From positions 1,736,001 to 1,800,000 of the forward strand of contig CAVSZZ010000002.1 in NCBI GenBank assembly GCA_963732595.1: 64,000 nucleotides of DNA, read 5' to 3'. Made by a program: the position numbers and the translations under genes. Each line of letters opens with the position of its first letter. Position 1 is the first letter of the stretch. Positions 45,570 to 55,869 of the stretch are shown piece after piece. Below the pieces are notes generated by a model, which was not told the DNA's origin, ran no database searches, and was given only the letters and a program-made list of their open reading frames with translations. This DNA comes from JAFGXF01 sp963732595 (GTDB taxonomy: Bacteria; Chloroflexota; Anaerolineae; Anaerolineales; Anaerolineaceae).

Positions 45570-45705
45570 CGTATCCTCAATGCAACCTTCGCTTGATCTA
45601 AATGATGACTAGAGATTAATAGTACAGGTTGAACAGCTATATATAGGGTATTTGAATATTACTGTTCAAAAAAATGGAAAAACTTGATACTTCAGATTCC
45701 TCGGA

Positions 45706-46968
45706 TTAAATCTCATGTTTACTTTCCCAACGTTTGCTTAAGAACCATTTTTGTAAATCTTCATCTGATTTGATGTAATCAAGAATATTAATATATTTAA
45801 ATGCTAATTCACGTACGATAGCAGCAAATAGAGCGTATTCTTCATAATCAATTATTAGTGATCTACCATGAACGATATCCGACCTTTTTTTATAGTACTT
45901 TTTTATCTCTGAATATACCCGCTCTCTTACCTCAGGGCTGTCATTCATTAAAAAAGCACTTCTCTCAGAAATTGTTTCAGATATGCTACCCTGTGTAGCA
46001 AAGGGGCTTTTAATATCATTACCACCTAATAATGCTTCTACTGCAGTGGTAGCTTTGATAAATTTTATGTGTGTTGCGTCAGGAAGAGTTGATTCACCTA
46101 ACCATAACAAACAGCTCATTACTCGATTTCGTATGTTGCTAAGACTGTCTCTGTTCTTAAGTAATAATAAAGAATCAACGGTCTTTATATAATTGGGTGA
46201 TAATTGTTTTAATGATTCCTCAATATTAATTGCGTTTTGATTTGAACCCAATAGTGTAACGTTAGTCGAGTGATGCTCTATTAAAAAGTTTTCTTTAGGC
46301 TCATGAATACGTAAAAGTTTACTTCCATATGACGAAAAATCATTTAATATGCCAATTTGTGGTTGAAAAATATTCGAAAAATTGTATAGTAATCCCCTTA
46401 TTGTGAGTAGTATAGTACGTATATAGGACACAGTATTATTAATTGATATTCCCACATCTCCGCCCATATTTACCCTGGCATAACATAACACTTCTTCCCT
46501 ATGTTGGCCCAATACACTAGTAGAGATGGCTCCCCATTGATCAGAATAGTCTTCTTCAGTCATTTTCATAAACTGAACATCACTGAAAATATAAGTATTT
46601 GAATTGATATCAATATTAACCAGTGGAACATCTATTTCTCTAATAGCGTGATATTCGGTTAATTTAGTAATTTTGTCTGAAAGCTCATCTTTGAATACTG
46701 TTATTGGAACCTTGCCTAGATAATATAAAAATCTACTACAAATATCATGTAACAATACATTTGCGATGAGCTGTTTGGATACCATATTTGGATTTAATTT
46801 TTCAATTGAACTTACAATTTCTAGATACAGGTCCCTTTCTTCTCCTAAATCCTCTCGATTGGGTCTAATTGCATATATATTCCATAAGTCGTCTGAAATC
46901 ACTTCTTTTATTAATAATGAGGTAAACAGTTTTTGCGCATGTTTGGATATCTGATCGTTATTTATCAT
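45706..46968 (-). CDS. HEPN-domain protein (ApeA-like), 420 aa
   Basis: The C-terminal third, FIKATTAVEALLGGNDIKSPFATQG ... SEIKKYYKKRSDIVHGRSLI, is a HEPN domain of the Apea type. The catalytic-like RxxxxH motif is present as R-SDIV-H. The N-terminal two thirds are helical and not recognised. HEPN proteins with this motif are often RNases in abortive-infection or toxin systems. The gene is very AT-rich compared with its surroundings. It lies 34 bp downstream of the KAP NTPase in the same orientation, so the two form one operon, plausibly a defence pair. Confidence 0.82.
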   Translation of the reverse strand: MINNDQISKHAQKLFTSLLIKEVISDDLWNIYAIRPNREDLGEERDLYLEIVSSIEKLNPNMVSKQLIANVLLHDICSRFLYYLGKVPITVFKDELSDKITKLTEYHAIREIDVPLVNIDINSNTYIFSDVQFMKMTEEDYSDQWGAISTSVLGQHREEVLCYARVNMGGDVGISINNTVSYIRTILLTIRGLLYNFSNIFQPQIGILNDFSSYGSKLLRIHEPKENFLIEHHSTNVTLLGSNQNAINIEESLKQLSPNYIKTVDSLLLLKNRDSLSNIRNRVMSCLLWLGESTLPDATHIKFIKATTAVEALLGGNDIKSPFATQGSISETISERSAFLMNDSPEVRERVYSEIKKYYKKRSDIVHGRSLIIDYEEYALFAAIVRELAFKYINILDYIKSDEDLQKWFLSKRWESKHEI

Positions 46969-47002
46969 AAAAGTATAACTATTATTGATCTGTATTCTTC
47001 GT

Positions 47003-48426
47003 TCAGATCATTATTCCTTTAGTAATGTCGAAAATTTGGAAAAGAGTATCGAGAGACCAAAAGCGACTAGTCTGTGCTTCCTCAGATTGAACTGCAGCAA
47101 TCATTTTCATATAAAAATCATAAAGTTTTGGTTGATGTTCATGATTAATATTATTTATATACCCTTGTATCTTTTTTATAGTTCCTAGGAGGTCAAATTC
47201 ATTTAAGTACAATAATGTATGGGCATACACATGTGCATAATAATGGCTGTTCGCTAACAGCTGTTCATTCCATCTTTTATTGTCTTTTTGATAATAAATA
47301 AGATTGTCAGCATCGATTTCCCTTCCTCGAATTTTCCTGTAAAAGTCATAATCATATGACTTAATGAATAAATAAAAAATAACCAAGGCAGGATGAATAT
47401 AAAAGTTATTTCTAAGAAGTGAAAAGATTAAACTCATCTCTGTAAAATCATGTTCAAGTTCACGTAAAGTCGAATTGTTATAAATAGAAATGTTTATATA
47501 GATATGATCGAATGCATTATCAAACTCAGCTGGTTTTTTCATTATTGAGGATAGCTCAAATTTATCTTTTAAATAATAACAATATGAGCTAATATCGGGT
47601 TCGGGCAGCTTATATCTATAATCAATAAATCGGCTTAAATAACCGATAGTATCCATCTCGCTACCGTAGAATGATTTAATTGAACAAGATAATTGATCAT
47701 AATCAATTCCAAGAACAAAAATGATATTATTAATATCAAAGATATGTTTGATCTGTTCAAGAAGTTTTATAGCATAATCAGGTTTACAACGATCTAATTC
47801 GTCTATAAATATAACTAAGGGGGAATTAATATTGGTTTCTTTTATTAGAATCTCAGCAAATGTAAGTAAACTTGTTTTAAAATGCTGTAATTCCTTTTTT
47901 CTTTCTTCATAGTTACTAATAGCATTCTTTACTTGATCAGTTAAGACTTCATCCATGTCCCCCTTTGAAGATTTTAGTACGTCCTGAATTTCCTTTATAG
48001 TAACTGCATTAACAACGCCTTGGGTTAATAGTGATACTCCAATCGGTAAACTTAGTTTTAACAATTTAATTCCGGAAACGATTAATTTCTTTTTTGCAGT
48101 ATTCAGTTTTTGTGATTTATTAAACTGACTATTATCTAGTTGATCTGTGATTTCCTTAATAAATATGATTATTGGATCATCATGGAAATCATTCTCCCAC
48201 GCATTAAAATATATGGTGATCAAATTTTCATTTGATAAATATTGTTTCCACATATTAATAAAAGATGTCTTACCAGTACCCCAATGACCCTCAATACTGA
48301 ATACAAATGGATATTGAATACCTTTGATAATATTTGTTAAATTCTGAATGGGCGTTCTTCTAAGAGTTTATCATTGATAAATGGATCATCACGATTTACA
48401 GTGAGCTCCGTATTTTTCACTAACAT
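47003..48426 (-). CDS. KAP-family P-loop NTPase (frame broken once near 48352)
   Basis: From ATG 48426 (GGAG upstream) the frame MLVKNTELTVNRDDPFIND breaks near 48350-48356. One added base continues it into IQNLTNIIKGIQYPFVFSIEGHWGTGKTSFINMWKQY, with Walker A GHWGTGKTS, and then the long open frame. Walker B is LVIFIDELDRCKPDYAI, a family hallmark. A hydrophobic segment (IVSGIKLLKLSLPIGVSLLTQGVVNA) may sit in the membrane. The full protein would be 474 residues. A start at 48253, inside the frame, would lack the P-loop and is unlikely. KAP NTPases occur in phage-defence islands. Strong AT-richness suggests recent transfer. Confidence 0.8.
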
Positions 48427-48603
48427 ATTAATCTGATCTCCGGCTATGAATTAATATATTTGGGTTAGAAATATGTTACTTTACATTGTTATTAATAGTA
48501 TAGCAAAGATATTTCAAGAATCAAGTTAAACCATCTCGCTACTTTATCACTACTGCGGCGTATAATGAATATATATCCATTTACGCGGAGGAAGGTGAAA
48601 TCC
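48427..48603. other. Boundary of the AT-rich module
   Basis: The first part of this 177-bp gap is AT-rich like the KAP gene. Composition returns to the window norm just after it, with the 135-aa gene. No direct repeat or integrase remnant was seen. The KAP promoter is expected here on the minus strand and the promoter of the next plus-strand gene at its right end. Confidence 0.45.
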
Positions 48604-49011
48604 ATGAGCGAACAGCAAGCCCCCAACAGTTCCACCCCTCCCAACCCACCCAACAGCAAGGAAGCCTGGGAAGAAGTCGGCAAACAATTCGAGACTCTCG
48701 GCAAGAGCATCGCCAGTGCCTTTAGCACAGCCTGGCAGGATCCCAACAACCGCACCGAGCTCGAAAAGATCAAGGTCTCTATCAAACAGATGGCAGACGA
48801 TGTCGAGAAGGCTGTCAATGACGCAGCTGCTTCTGAAAAAGGCCAGCAGTTCAAGGCTGATGTGGAAAAAGCCGCCCAGTCATTGGCCGACAGCGCGCGC
48901 GAGACCTACGATGAAGTAAAACCCCAAGTGGCCAGCGCCCTCAAGCAGGCCGGCGATGAACTGCATAAACTGGTCAATAAGATCGAGGGGAATGACAAGA
49001 CCCAGCCATAA
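48604..49011 (+). CDS. Soluble coiled-coil hypothetical protein, 135 aa
   Basis: It begins MSEQQAPNSSTPPNPPNSKE, a Pro/Ser-rich tail, and then amphipathic helices through to the end (ETLGKSIASAFSTAWQD, ADDVEKAVNDAAASEKGQQF, RETYDEVKPQVASALKQAGD). It is acidic and has no signal peptide. GGAGGAAGGTGAAATCC lies upstream of ATG 48604. It overlaps the downstream hydrolase by 20 bp, so the two are translationally coupled. The pattern resembles apolipoprotein-like or small stress/DUF proteins, but I do not assign a family. Confidence 0.7.
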   Translation: MSEQQAPNSSTPPNPPNSKEAWEEVGKQFETLGKSIASAFSTAWQDPNNRTELEKIKVSIKQMADDVEKAVNDAAASEKGQQFKADVEKAAQSLADSARETYDEVKPQVASALKQAGDELHKLVNKIEGNDKTQP

Positions 49012-49814
49012 ACTGGCGTTTGACGAATACGGCTCAGCCAGGGCCCCGACCATTGTCTTCCTGCATGGCGGTGGTGGCGGTCGCTGGATGTGGCAGCCAC
49101 AGGTCGAGCGCCTTCCCGATTATCATCTCCTGGCGCCGGATCTGCCCGGGCATGGCGATTCTGCGGATGTCCGCCTGACCTCGATCGAGGATACCGCCAG
49201 CCGGGTTGCCGAGTTGATCCGGAAAAAAGCCCATGGCCGAAAAGCGCATGTGGTTGGTGCTGTCACTGGGTGCCCAGGTGGCAGTTTGCCTGCTGGCACA
49301 GTCACCGGAACTGGTTGACCATGCCGTGGTTTCGAGCGCTCTCTTCAAGCCATTGACGTGCAGTTGGCTTTACCACCCCTCTTTCCTGGGTTTCCTCTAC
49401 CGATTGTCGGTTATGCCTTATCGCTACAACCGCAGGTGGGCCCAGGTCAATATGAAATATTCAGCCGGTATTCCACCTGCGTATTTCCCCCAATTTTTCG
49501 AGGCTTTTAATAAATTGACTGAAGACCAATTCGTGGATATCACCCGGGTTGGCCTGAACAATCATATCCCGGTTGACCTGGCGCTAGCCCGAAATCCAAC
49601 CCTGGTGCTGTGCGGCGAGAAGGAATATCGTGCCATGCAGGATTCGACCCGTGAGATTGCCCGGTCATCCCCGGGCGGAAAAGCCTATCAAGTGGCTTAC
49701 CCGAAGGATGTCCCAATGCGGGAGCAACACAATTGGTCGATGACTTACCCTGACCTATTCACCGACACGATCAGAGCCTGGATCGAAGAGATGGGTCACT
49801 TCCGGTGGAATTGA
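48992..49814 (+). CDS. Alpha/beta-hydrolase (frame broken once near 49258)
   Basis: The first frame has PTIVFLHGGGGGRWMWQPQ (the oxyanion HG and cap start). Removing one G near 49256-49261 gives HVVGLSLGAQVAV, the catalytic Ser elbow GLSLG, and continues to the second frame. Near the C-terminus PTLVLCGEKEY is the usual acid-loop strand. The catalytic His is likely in EQHNWSM. The full length would be 273 residues. The start ATG 48992 has GAGGGG upstream and overlaps the previous gene. Substrate unknown. The frame break may be an assembly error, since the restored elbow is perfect. Confidence 0.8.
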
Positions 49815-49864
49815 AGCCACTACGCTCCCTGATCTAACCCAAGCGAGTGGCTGAACCACCCCGG

Positions 49865-51214
49865 TCACCTGATGACGATCGGCAGCATGGAGGGATAGGT
49901 ATTGAAAATAATAAAAGCGCGATTTGCAGCCTCGTCCTCATTCCAGATACCTGCACACCAGTCGGCATTGCAGGACATATCCGTGCCAGGAAACGATGTC
50001 ATAATGTTGTTACTGGTTGTGTAAATATTCCTTTTATATGAATAGCCAAATATAGGCAGAGTTTCAAATTCGTAGATGGTGTTCCCATGCACCCAGCTGG
50101 TTACAGGGATAAAACTGGTGGTTAACCCAATGGCAGGAAAATAATCAGGTCCCGGCAGGTTGGAAATATTGAGAGTGGACTGCGTAAGACCACCCTGTAT
50201 AAACCCCTCGAAAACCTCGATATCACCAGCTGTGTCGTCATTTGATGCACTGAACACATAGTAGACACTTGTGGCAGAATCTGCGATAATGCCCCCGGCG
50301 TCCGCGATTACCCAATGTTTGGAGGTATCGAGAGGGTATTCGAAATGTATATCCAATATTTCGGTGCAAGTGTCCGCGGGGCAAAGTCCTATTATCAATG
50401 CGTCATCGCTTGTGGACTGATCAACATAGTAAGCCAGATAGATTGTTTCCGGGCTGCCATAGACATCGATTCCCAGACCAACGTAGTTTGTTGCGCTAGA
50501 CAGTATCAAAAAGCGATTGGTCATATCTCCTGTTATGCCATAATTATCCGCATACCAGATATCAGCACCCGGGTAACGTCGATAAGCCACATAAAGTGAT
50601 CCGGAAGGACTGACCGCTGCAGTCGCCAGGCTGCTGGTAAAAGAGATGCCATGCTCACTGACCCAACCACTTGCAGAACCCCCATGTACCTGGCGGTAGC
50701 GCAATGCATAATATGATCCATCGACGACGGAGCTGACTGCATAGATAACATTGAACCTGGAGACCAGCAAAGGTGTTCCTGAAGCCACATACCCGGGCAT
50801 GAGCTCCTGCACGATCAATGGAGGATTGACGACCATAAACAGGGTCGCTGCAGTTCCCCCAGTGGTCTTGGTGGTATTCCAGGCGACGTATCGCCTTGCC
50901 ACGTCATCTGTTACGGCAATTTCCAGTTCGTCCACGTCGTAGTATGCAGTACCTGGGTCCCATGTCCAATAATCGACGACCCCTCCACTATAGGCTCTGA
51001 CATAGATTAATTTGCAGTTGGTGTTTGTCCCAATCGGGCATTCCGACCGGGCAATGTGTTTAACCCCAAAGTAATCCACAGCAATAGCCACCCTGTAGGA
51101 TTCGTATCCGGGGTTGGATATATTTATGGGTATTGCTGTACGGATAAAGTTACTGCAACTGCTCAATATGAGGCTGGTAATGATGAGAATTGTGGCTGAT
51201 ACCAACTTTTTCAT
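49865..51214 (-). CDS. Secreted lipoprotein, paralogue 1 of a two-member family, 449 aa
   Basis: The signal MKKLVSATILIITSLILSSC has a lipobox. A beta-rich body follows, with the conserved opening GYESYRVAIAVDYFGVKHIA and a Cys pair (SECPIGTNTNCKLIYVR). Closing motifs include DMSCNADWCAGIWNE, and the end is YPSMLPIVIR, again an LP-rich tail. It resembles multi-bladed propeller proteins but I do not identify a named family. ATG 51214 has GGAGG upstream. A closely related gene (51557-52891) lies 342 bp upstream on the same strand, so the pair arose by duplication. Confidence 0.78.
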   Translation of the reverse strand: MKKLVSATILIITSLILSSCSNFIRTAIPINISNPGYESYRVAIAVDYFGVKHIARSECPIGTNTNCKLIYVRAYSGGVVDYWTWDPGTAYYDVDELEIAVTDDVARRYVAWNTTKTTGGTAATLFMVVNPPLIVQELMPGYVASGTPLLVSRFNVIYAVSSVVDGSYYALRYRQVHGGSASGWVSEHGISFTSSLATAAVSPSGSLYVAYRRYPGADIWYADNYGITGDMTNRFLILSSATNYVGLGIDVYGSPETIYLAYYVDQSTSDDALIIGLCPADTCTEILDIHFEYPLDTSKHWVIADAGGIIADSATSVYYVFSASNDDTAGDIEVFEGFIQGGLTQSTLNISNLPGPDYFPAIGLTTSFIPVTSWVHGNTIYEFETLPIFGYSYKRNIYTTSNNIMTSFPGTDMSCNADWCAGIWNEDEAANRAFIIFNTYPSMLPIVIR

Positions 51215-51556
51215 GAATACCTCCAACCTTGATATCGGAAATTATGGGATGGTTTAATCAACCAGCTGCGATGTTTGGAAATGGTGCGATTGTGCAAATA
51301 TACTCTATTCGCTGAATATTATCAATCAATCGATATTTATATGGATATTGTCTGTATCGAGATGGAATCTTCCACGATCGATGCCTGCAAACCACTATTT
51401 CTTTTAGAAAGTTAGTTAATATACTTAATATGAATCACGAAGAACAGCCCGAGAGAAGGGCTGCTCTTTCAGGAATGGGTCAAAGATCGGTTATTCTTTA
51501 TGGTAATAGAACTGTCAAGACCGGCAAATGAATGAAAAGGTTTTCTATCTGAGCTT
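51215..51556. other. 342-bp intergenic region between the two lipoprotein paralogues
   Basis: A short hairpin (CAGCCC 51445-51450 with GGGCTG 51458-51463) may end the upstream minus-strand transcript. The rest should hold the promoter of the 449-aa gene. I see no gene or longer repeat in it. Confidence 0.5.
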
Positions 51557-52891
51557 TTACCTTTTAATCATTGGCATCAGACCCGGGTAGGTATTAAAGG
51601 ACACCCAGGCTTGCTTATCGATCGGTGTTTCCTCATTCCAGATACCCGCACCCCAATCAGCATTGCAGGATAGATCGGACTCCGCCATTCCGGTGGTGGT
51701 GTCACGTACTTGCCTGGCACCTGCAACAAAATCAAATTCGAATACATCGCCATAATACCCACCGCCCTGATCTATGCGCCAACTTATCACGGGGCTTACA
51801 CTCCACATCAGGCAGATACGTGGATCCGTTTCATTCTCGCCAGTCACTGTGCCCTGTAAAGGTGCCGTGACAGGTTGACCGACCTGGTAATTCCCCACAT
51901 AGACATTTTGATTGTATGTGGAGGTATTCGATGCTGTAAATATATAATACGCGGTGGAGATCATGTCTGAAATGACCTGGGGATTGCCGGTTATCTCCCA
52001 TCCCAGGCCAGCTGCAAGTGGAAATTTTACGCTGGTAATCCCGCTGCAACTGCTGGCAAGGCAATGGGCCAGGAATAATTCATCATCACCAGAGCTTGCG
52101 TCTTTCTCGAAGATGATGTAGACCATCTCCGGATCGCCATTGACGTCAATATCCGGTGTGTCGTTGGAATAGGCGGAGATCAGGATATGGTTGGTCATAT
52201 TCCCGGTGATGCCGTAGTTATCGGCATACTTCAACTCCAGCATGTGATAGTAGACGACATAGAGGGTTCCATTCCAACCGACCACTGCATCATGCACAGC
52301 ATAATCCGTATCAGCGACAAATTCCACCCACCCACCTGCCCCAAAATCGTTCAACCTTTTATAGCGCACATAGTGTCGTGTACCAACATCAGCATCATAA
52401 ACCACGTAGACCACATCCCCTCGCGCAACAACGATGGGTTTTCCATTGACCTTATAGGTGCCTTCCACCAGGACTGGTGCACCCAATAGATCACTGCGCA
52501 TGACCCATAACTCGGAATCCACAACCGCTCCTGACCGGCCATCCCAGCGAAAAACGATGTAAGCGTAACCACCATCTGTCACAGCGATATCTACATCGTA
52601 AACCTGCTCACTGCTGATGGGCAACCAACTGTAAACGGTTTCTGATAACCCGGGCAAACCGGTTTGTACTCGGGAATAAATCAGTTTGCAATCATCGCCA
52701 CCAGATACGGGGCATTCTGTCCGGGCTATATGTTTTACACCGGCAAAGTCAACTGCGATTGCGACCTCATCAGATTCGTAGCCTGGTTCGGTGATTGGGA
52801 GGCGTATGGCTGCGTGGATATATTTGCTGCACCCGCTTACTGAGAAACAAAAAGCCATCAATAGAACTGCTGACATAAACAGCTTTTTCAT
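51557..52891 (-). CDS. Secreted lipoprotein, paralogue 2, 444 aa
   Basis: The signal MKKLFMSAVLLMAFCFSVSGC has a lipobox. The opening GYESDEVAIAVDFAGVKHIARTECP and the closing DLSCNADWGAGIWNE are shared with the neighbouring paralogue. The C-terminus is YPGLMPMIKR, the same LP/MP-rich tail type. There are two adjacent ATGs (52894 and 52891); the second is 6 nt from AAGGAG and is preferred. The protein probably has a propeller-like architecture with one disulfide near the N-terminus. Function unknown; a surface-exposed role is likely. Confidence 0.78.
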   Translation of the reverse strand: MKKLFMSAVLLMAFCFSVSGCSKYIHAAIRLPITEPGYESDEVAIAVDFAGVKHIARTECPVSGGDDCKLIYSRVQTGLPGLSETVYSWLPISSEQVYDVDIAVTDGGYAYIVFRWDGRSGAVVDSELWVMRSDLLGAPVLVEGTYKVNGKPIVVARGDVVYVVYDADVGTRHYVRYKRLNDFGAGGWVEFVADTDYAVHDAVVGWNGTLYVVYYHMLELKYADNYGITGNMTNHILISAYSNDTPDIDVNGDPEMVYIIFEKDASSGDDELFLAHCLASSCSGITSVKFPLAAGLGWEITGNPQVISDMISTAYYIFTASNTSTYNQNVYVGNYQVGQPVTAPLQGTVTGENETDPRICLMWSVSPVISWRIDQGGGYYGDVFEFDFVAGARQVRDTTTGMAESDLSCNADWGAGIWNEETPIDKQAWVSFNTYPGLMPMIKR

Positions 52892-53033
52892 CATAGGCTC
52901 CTTGCCCGCTACCATGGTGATTTGATGTTTGGTCCCAACAGCTATAGTGGATGGTTTGGGGTATGAATACTATACAATAATGCAAGTGAAAACACAACAG
53001 ACGCCGGGGATGTCGGAAATTGTGTTATGAAAA

Positions 53034-53072
53034 ATGGAAAAGTGCCCGATGTCCTGTTCACGCCGGGCACTT
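53034..53072 (-). terminator. Probable terminator of the efflux operon
   Basis: A 9-bp perfect stem (AAGTGCCCG 53040-53048 with CGGGCACTT 53064-53072) has a 15-nt loop. On the minus strand it is followed by TTTTCCATTTTTC. It lies about 75 bp after the end of the last efflux gene. Confidence 0.7.
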
Positions 53073-53148
53073 AATTGTCTGGAAGCATTTGTCTACTATA
53101 TATTCAGGGGATTACCAGGATGATTTCCAGAATCCTGCTCATAGCAGC

Positions 53149-54576
53149 TCAATTGGCAGACTTGGATGCGATTACCACCCGTTCGCCTTCCTGCAGGTCA
53201 CCCTCGATGAGTGCACTGTATAGATCCGAGGAGGTGCCCAATGTGACCGGCACCTGAACCAGCCTGCCGCTTCGTTGGACGATCACGTATTTCTGCCCGT
53301 CCACGGTATGGATGGAGGTTAACGGGATCATGAGGACATCCTTAGTCTGATCGATGATGATCTGGCTGACCGCGGTGAAACCGGGCTTGATAGCCTCATC
53401 CGCATCCGTGAGGGTGATACTGACGTTAAATTTGACGATGCCGTCCGTGTCGATTCCGGCGCCACCCACCTGGGTGACCTGCCCGTTATAGATGTGATCC
53501 GTGAGTGCGTCAAAAGTGATGCTGACTGTATCACCCACCGTGATGTAGTTGATGTCCACTTCCGAGACACTGACATCCACGACCATGGTAGAGAGGTTGT
53601 CGAGATGAATGGCACTGGTGCCGTTGGAGACTTGGTCTCCTTCGAAGTTGAAGATATCGGTCACAGTACCATCGAAGGATGCCAGGATGGATACGCTGTT
53701 GACCGTATTGGTGAGCGCCTGGACTTTTGCCTGGGCAGCTGAAATGGCATCCGAGTTGTCGCGCGCGGCGTTCCAGTCTGCCCGTGCTTCGTTTAATTCA
53801 GCTTTAGCTGACCGGTAAGTCATGTAGGTGTTCTGGGCACTGCCGCCATGTTCGCTGCCAAAATAGAAACCACCCTCGTTCATGATGGTATCGATGGCGG
53901 TGTTATAGGACCGCTGGGCTTCGTCCAATCCGGCTAATGCATCCATGCGAGCCTGATCGGTAGGGGTCAGTGTCTCGGTGCGCTGGGCGGCATCCTGGGC
54001 TGTCCATAATCCCTCGCGCGCTTCATAATAGTCCTGGATCAGTGGTTCCACCGTCTCGATGGTGGCACTTTCCTTCTCGATGATGGCTTCAAAATAAGCC
54101 TTGGCCTGATTGTAAGTGTATTCTGCATCGCTTACTTCCTGGGCTGCACTCTGGTATTCTGAATCCGCAGATTCAGCCAATGCGAGCTCATTTCGGGCAG
54201 CGATCAGATCGGTCCTGGCTTGCAGAATGCCGGCCGGGACGCTGGCAGGGTCCAGCTCCAGAATGACATCTCCGGTTTTGAAGCTGTCGCCAACCTTGAC
54301 GTCGAAGGGCATGACCACACCTGAGGTCGACCAGGTCAGGGTGGCGGAGGGGACTGCCCGAACGGTCCCGACGATCTCGATCGCATGGGTCACATCGCCG
54401 CGGGTCAGGGCCGTGGTCTCAACGACATCCTGGCTTGGACCGGACATTTGACGGATTCCAAGAATGGCAGCCAGGGTGATGACCACCAGAACGGCAGCGG
54501 TCATACTCCAGGCCGCGACACGGTGGGTGCGGTAGAAGGCTTTAATCTTCGTGAGCAAACGTGATTTTTTCTTCAT
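53149..54576 (-). CDS. Membrane-fusion/HlyD-MacA-like periplasmic adaptor, second copy, 475 aa
   Basis: The protein has one N-terminal membrane helix (AAWSMTAAVLVVITLAAILGI), then lipoyl and barrel domains. The N-terminal beta part is TTALTRGDVTHAIEIVGTVRAVP, the long helical hairpin is rich in Ala/Glu, and the beta-barrel part has TVDVSVSEVDINYITVGDTVSITFDA. It resembles YknX/MacA adaptors. ATG 54576 fits a family-like MKKKSRLLTKIKAFYR start. It is last in the operon, after the ATPase and the permease. It is a paralogue of the adaptor at 56573-58096. In monoderm bacteria YknX stabilises the MacB-type pump. Confidence 0.87.
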   Translation of the reverse strand: MKKKSRLLTKIKAFYRTHRVAAWSMTAAVLVVITLAAILGIRQMSGPSQDVVETTALTRGDVTHAIEIVGTVRAVPSATLTWSTSGVVMPFDVKVGDSFKTGDVILELDPASVPAGILQARTDLIAARNELALAESADSEYQSAAQEVSDAEYTYNQAKAYFEAIIEKESATIETVEPLIQDYYEAREGLWTAQDAAQRTETLTPTDQARMDALAGLDEAQRSYNTAIDTIMNEGGFYFGSEHGGSAQNTYMTYRSAKAELNEARADWNAARDNSDAISAAQAKVQALTNTVNSVSILASFDGTVTDIFNFEGDQVSNGTSAIHLDNLSTMVVDVSVSEVDINYITVGDTVSITFDALTDHIYNGQVTQVGGAGIDTDGIVKFNVSITLTDADEAIKPGFTAVSQIIIDQTKDVLMIPLTSIHTVDGQKYVIVQRSGRLVQVPVTLGTSSDLYSALIEGDLQEGERVVIASKSAN

Positions 54577-54639
54577 ATTGGTAAATTCCTGTTCATTGTT
54601 AATCGCCAAGCGGAGGAGGTCCGGCAATGTCCGGTTGCC

Positions 54640-55869
54640 TTATTCACTTCGCAGTGCTTCAACCGGTTCCAAATTGGCAGCCCGGTTGGCCGGATACAGC
54701 CCGAAGATCAAGCCGACCGCGATGGAGAAGCCGGTCGCCAGCAGGATCGAACTGAAGCTGACCACGGGATTCAGATTGGTGCTTGCGGCAGCAGCGATCT
54801 TGCCGATCAGCGATGAGATCACCGCACCCAGAGCGATTCCCAGCGCACCACCGGCGACACCGATGATCAGGGACTCGATCAGGAATTGAGCCAGAATGTC
54901 GCGTTTGCGTGCGCCGACTGCCTTGCGCAGGCCGATCTCACGTGTGCGTTCGATCACCGAAACGAGCATGATATTCATGATACCGATGCCGCCCACCAGC
55001 AGGGAGATGCCGCCGATACCGCCCAGGAAGATGGTCAGGACACCGATGATGGAGGTGGCCATCTCGGTCATGCTTTCCTGCGACAGGGCCTGGAAGTCAT
55101 CGTCATCCGAATTGGTGATCTTATGACGACCGCGCATCAGGATGGTGATATCCTGAACGGCACCGTCGATTGTTTCACTGGATACAGCAGCCACGGAGAT
55201 GATGGAAACCTCATTCTTGACGATCGAGCGCGATTGAAGCCGGGACTGGGCTGTGGTAAGTGGTATGTAGATGACATTGTCTCCGGAACCCAGAAAGCTT
55301 CCACCGCTTTCCTCCAGCACACCGACTATGGTATAGATCATGTCATCAATGCGTAGCTTGGAACCGATCAAGTCTTCGCGTGAGTTGAACAGTGCGTCGG
55401 CAATATCCACACCGATGATTGCAACTGCTGAACGGTTGGTAACCTGCTCATCCGTGATGAAACTTCCCTCGGCGACGTTCACATTACGGACGAACTCATA
55501 TTCGGGCGTTACGCCGTTAATGCTGGCAGATGTCGATTCACCCGCATAACTGACTGTGAAGTTGGATGAAACGGACGGAGCCACAGCCATGATGGCGTCT
55601 GAGTTGGAATTGGCAATAGCCTCGGCATCTGCGGTGGTCAGGGGGGTCAGGTTGCGGGAGCCGCCCTCTGAGTAGGAGGTAACGTAGATCAGATTGGTTC
55701 CGGCAGATTCGATCGAACTGACGATCGACTCCTTGGCACCATTGCCAATGGCCAGCATCGCGATCACAGCTGCCACGCCGATGATGATACCCAGCATGGT
55801 CAGGGCCGTGCGCAGCTTATTGGCGTTCAGGCTGGAGGCAACCTGGGGCAGGAGTTTAACGATTTTCAT
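54640..55869 (-). CDS. MacB/YknZ-type ABC transporter permease, 409 aa
   Basis: Four membrane helices flank a large extracytoplasmic MacB_PCD domain. Family marks are LTMLGIIIGVAAVIAMLAIGNGAKES at the start and GIGIMNIMLVSVIERTREIGLRKAVGARKRDIL before the final helices. This is the mechanotransmission type of ABC exporter. ATG 55869 overlaps the ATPase stop by 14 bp. The substrate may be an antimicrobial peptide or a lipid, but it is not shown by sequence. Two adaptors flank the pair. Confidence 0.92.
   Translation of the reverse strand: MKIVKLLPQVASSLNANKLRTALTMLGIIIGVAAVIAMLAIGNGAKESIVSSIESAGTNLIYVTSYSEGGSRNLTPLTTADAEAIANSNSDAIMAVAPSVSSNFTVSYAGESTSASINGVTPEYEFVRNVNVAEGSFITDEQVTNRSAVAIIGVDIADALFNSREDLIGSKLRIDDMIYTIVGVLEESGGSFLGSGDNVIYIPLTTAQSRLQSRSIVKNEVSIISVAAVSSETIDGAVQDITILMRGRHKITNSDDDDFQALSQESMTEMATSIIGVLTIFLGGIGGISLLVGGIGIMNIMLVSVIERTREIGLRKAVGARKRDILAQFLIESLIIGVAGGALGIALGAVISSLIGKIAAAASTNLNPVVSFSSILLATGFSIAVGLIFGLYPANRAANLEPVEALRSE

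Noticed and set aside
47003..48253. KAP NTPase starting at ATG 48253
   Set aside because: This start would remove the Walker A motif, which is readable in a different frame immediately upstream; a frame break near 48352 is more likely.
45570..48603. Attachment sites flanking the AT-rich module
   Set aside because: No matching direct repeats were seen at its two edges and no recombinase is present, so transfer is inferred only from base composition.
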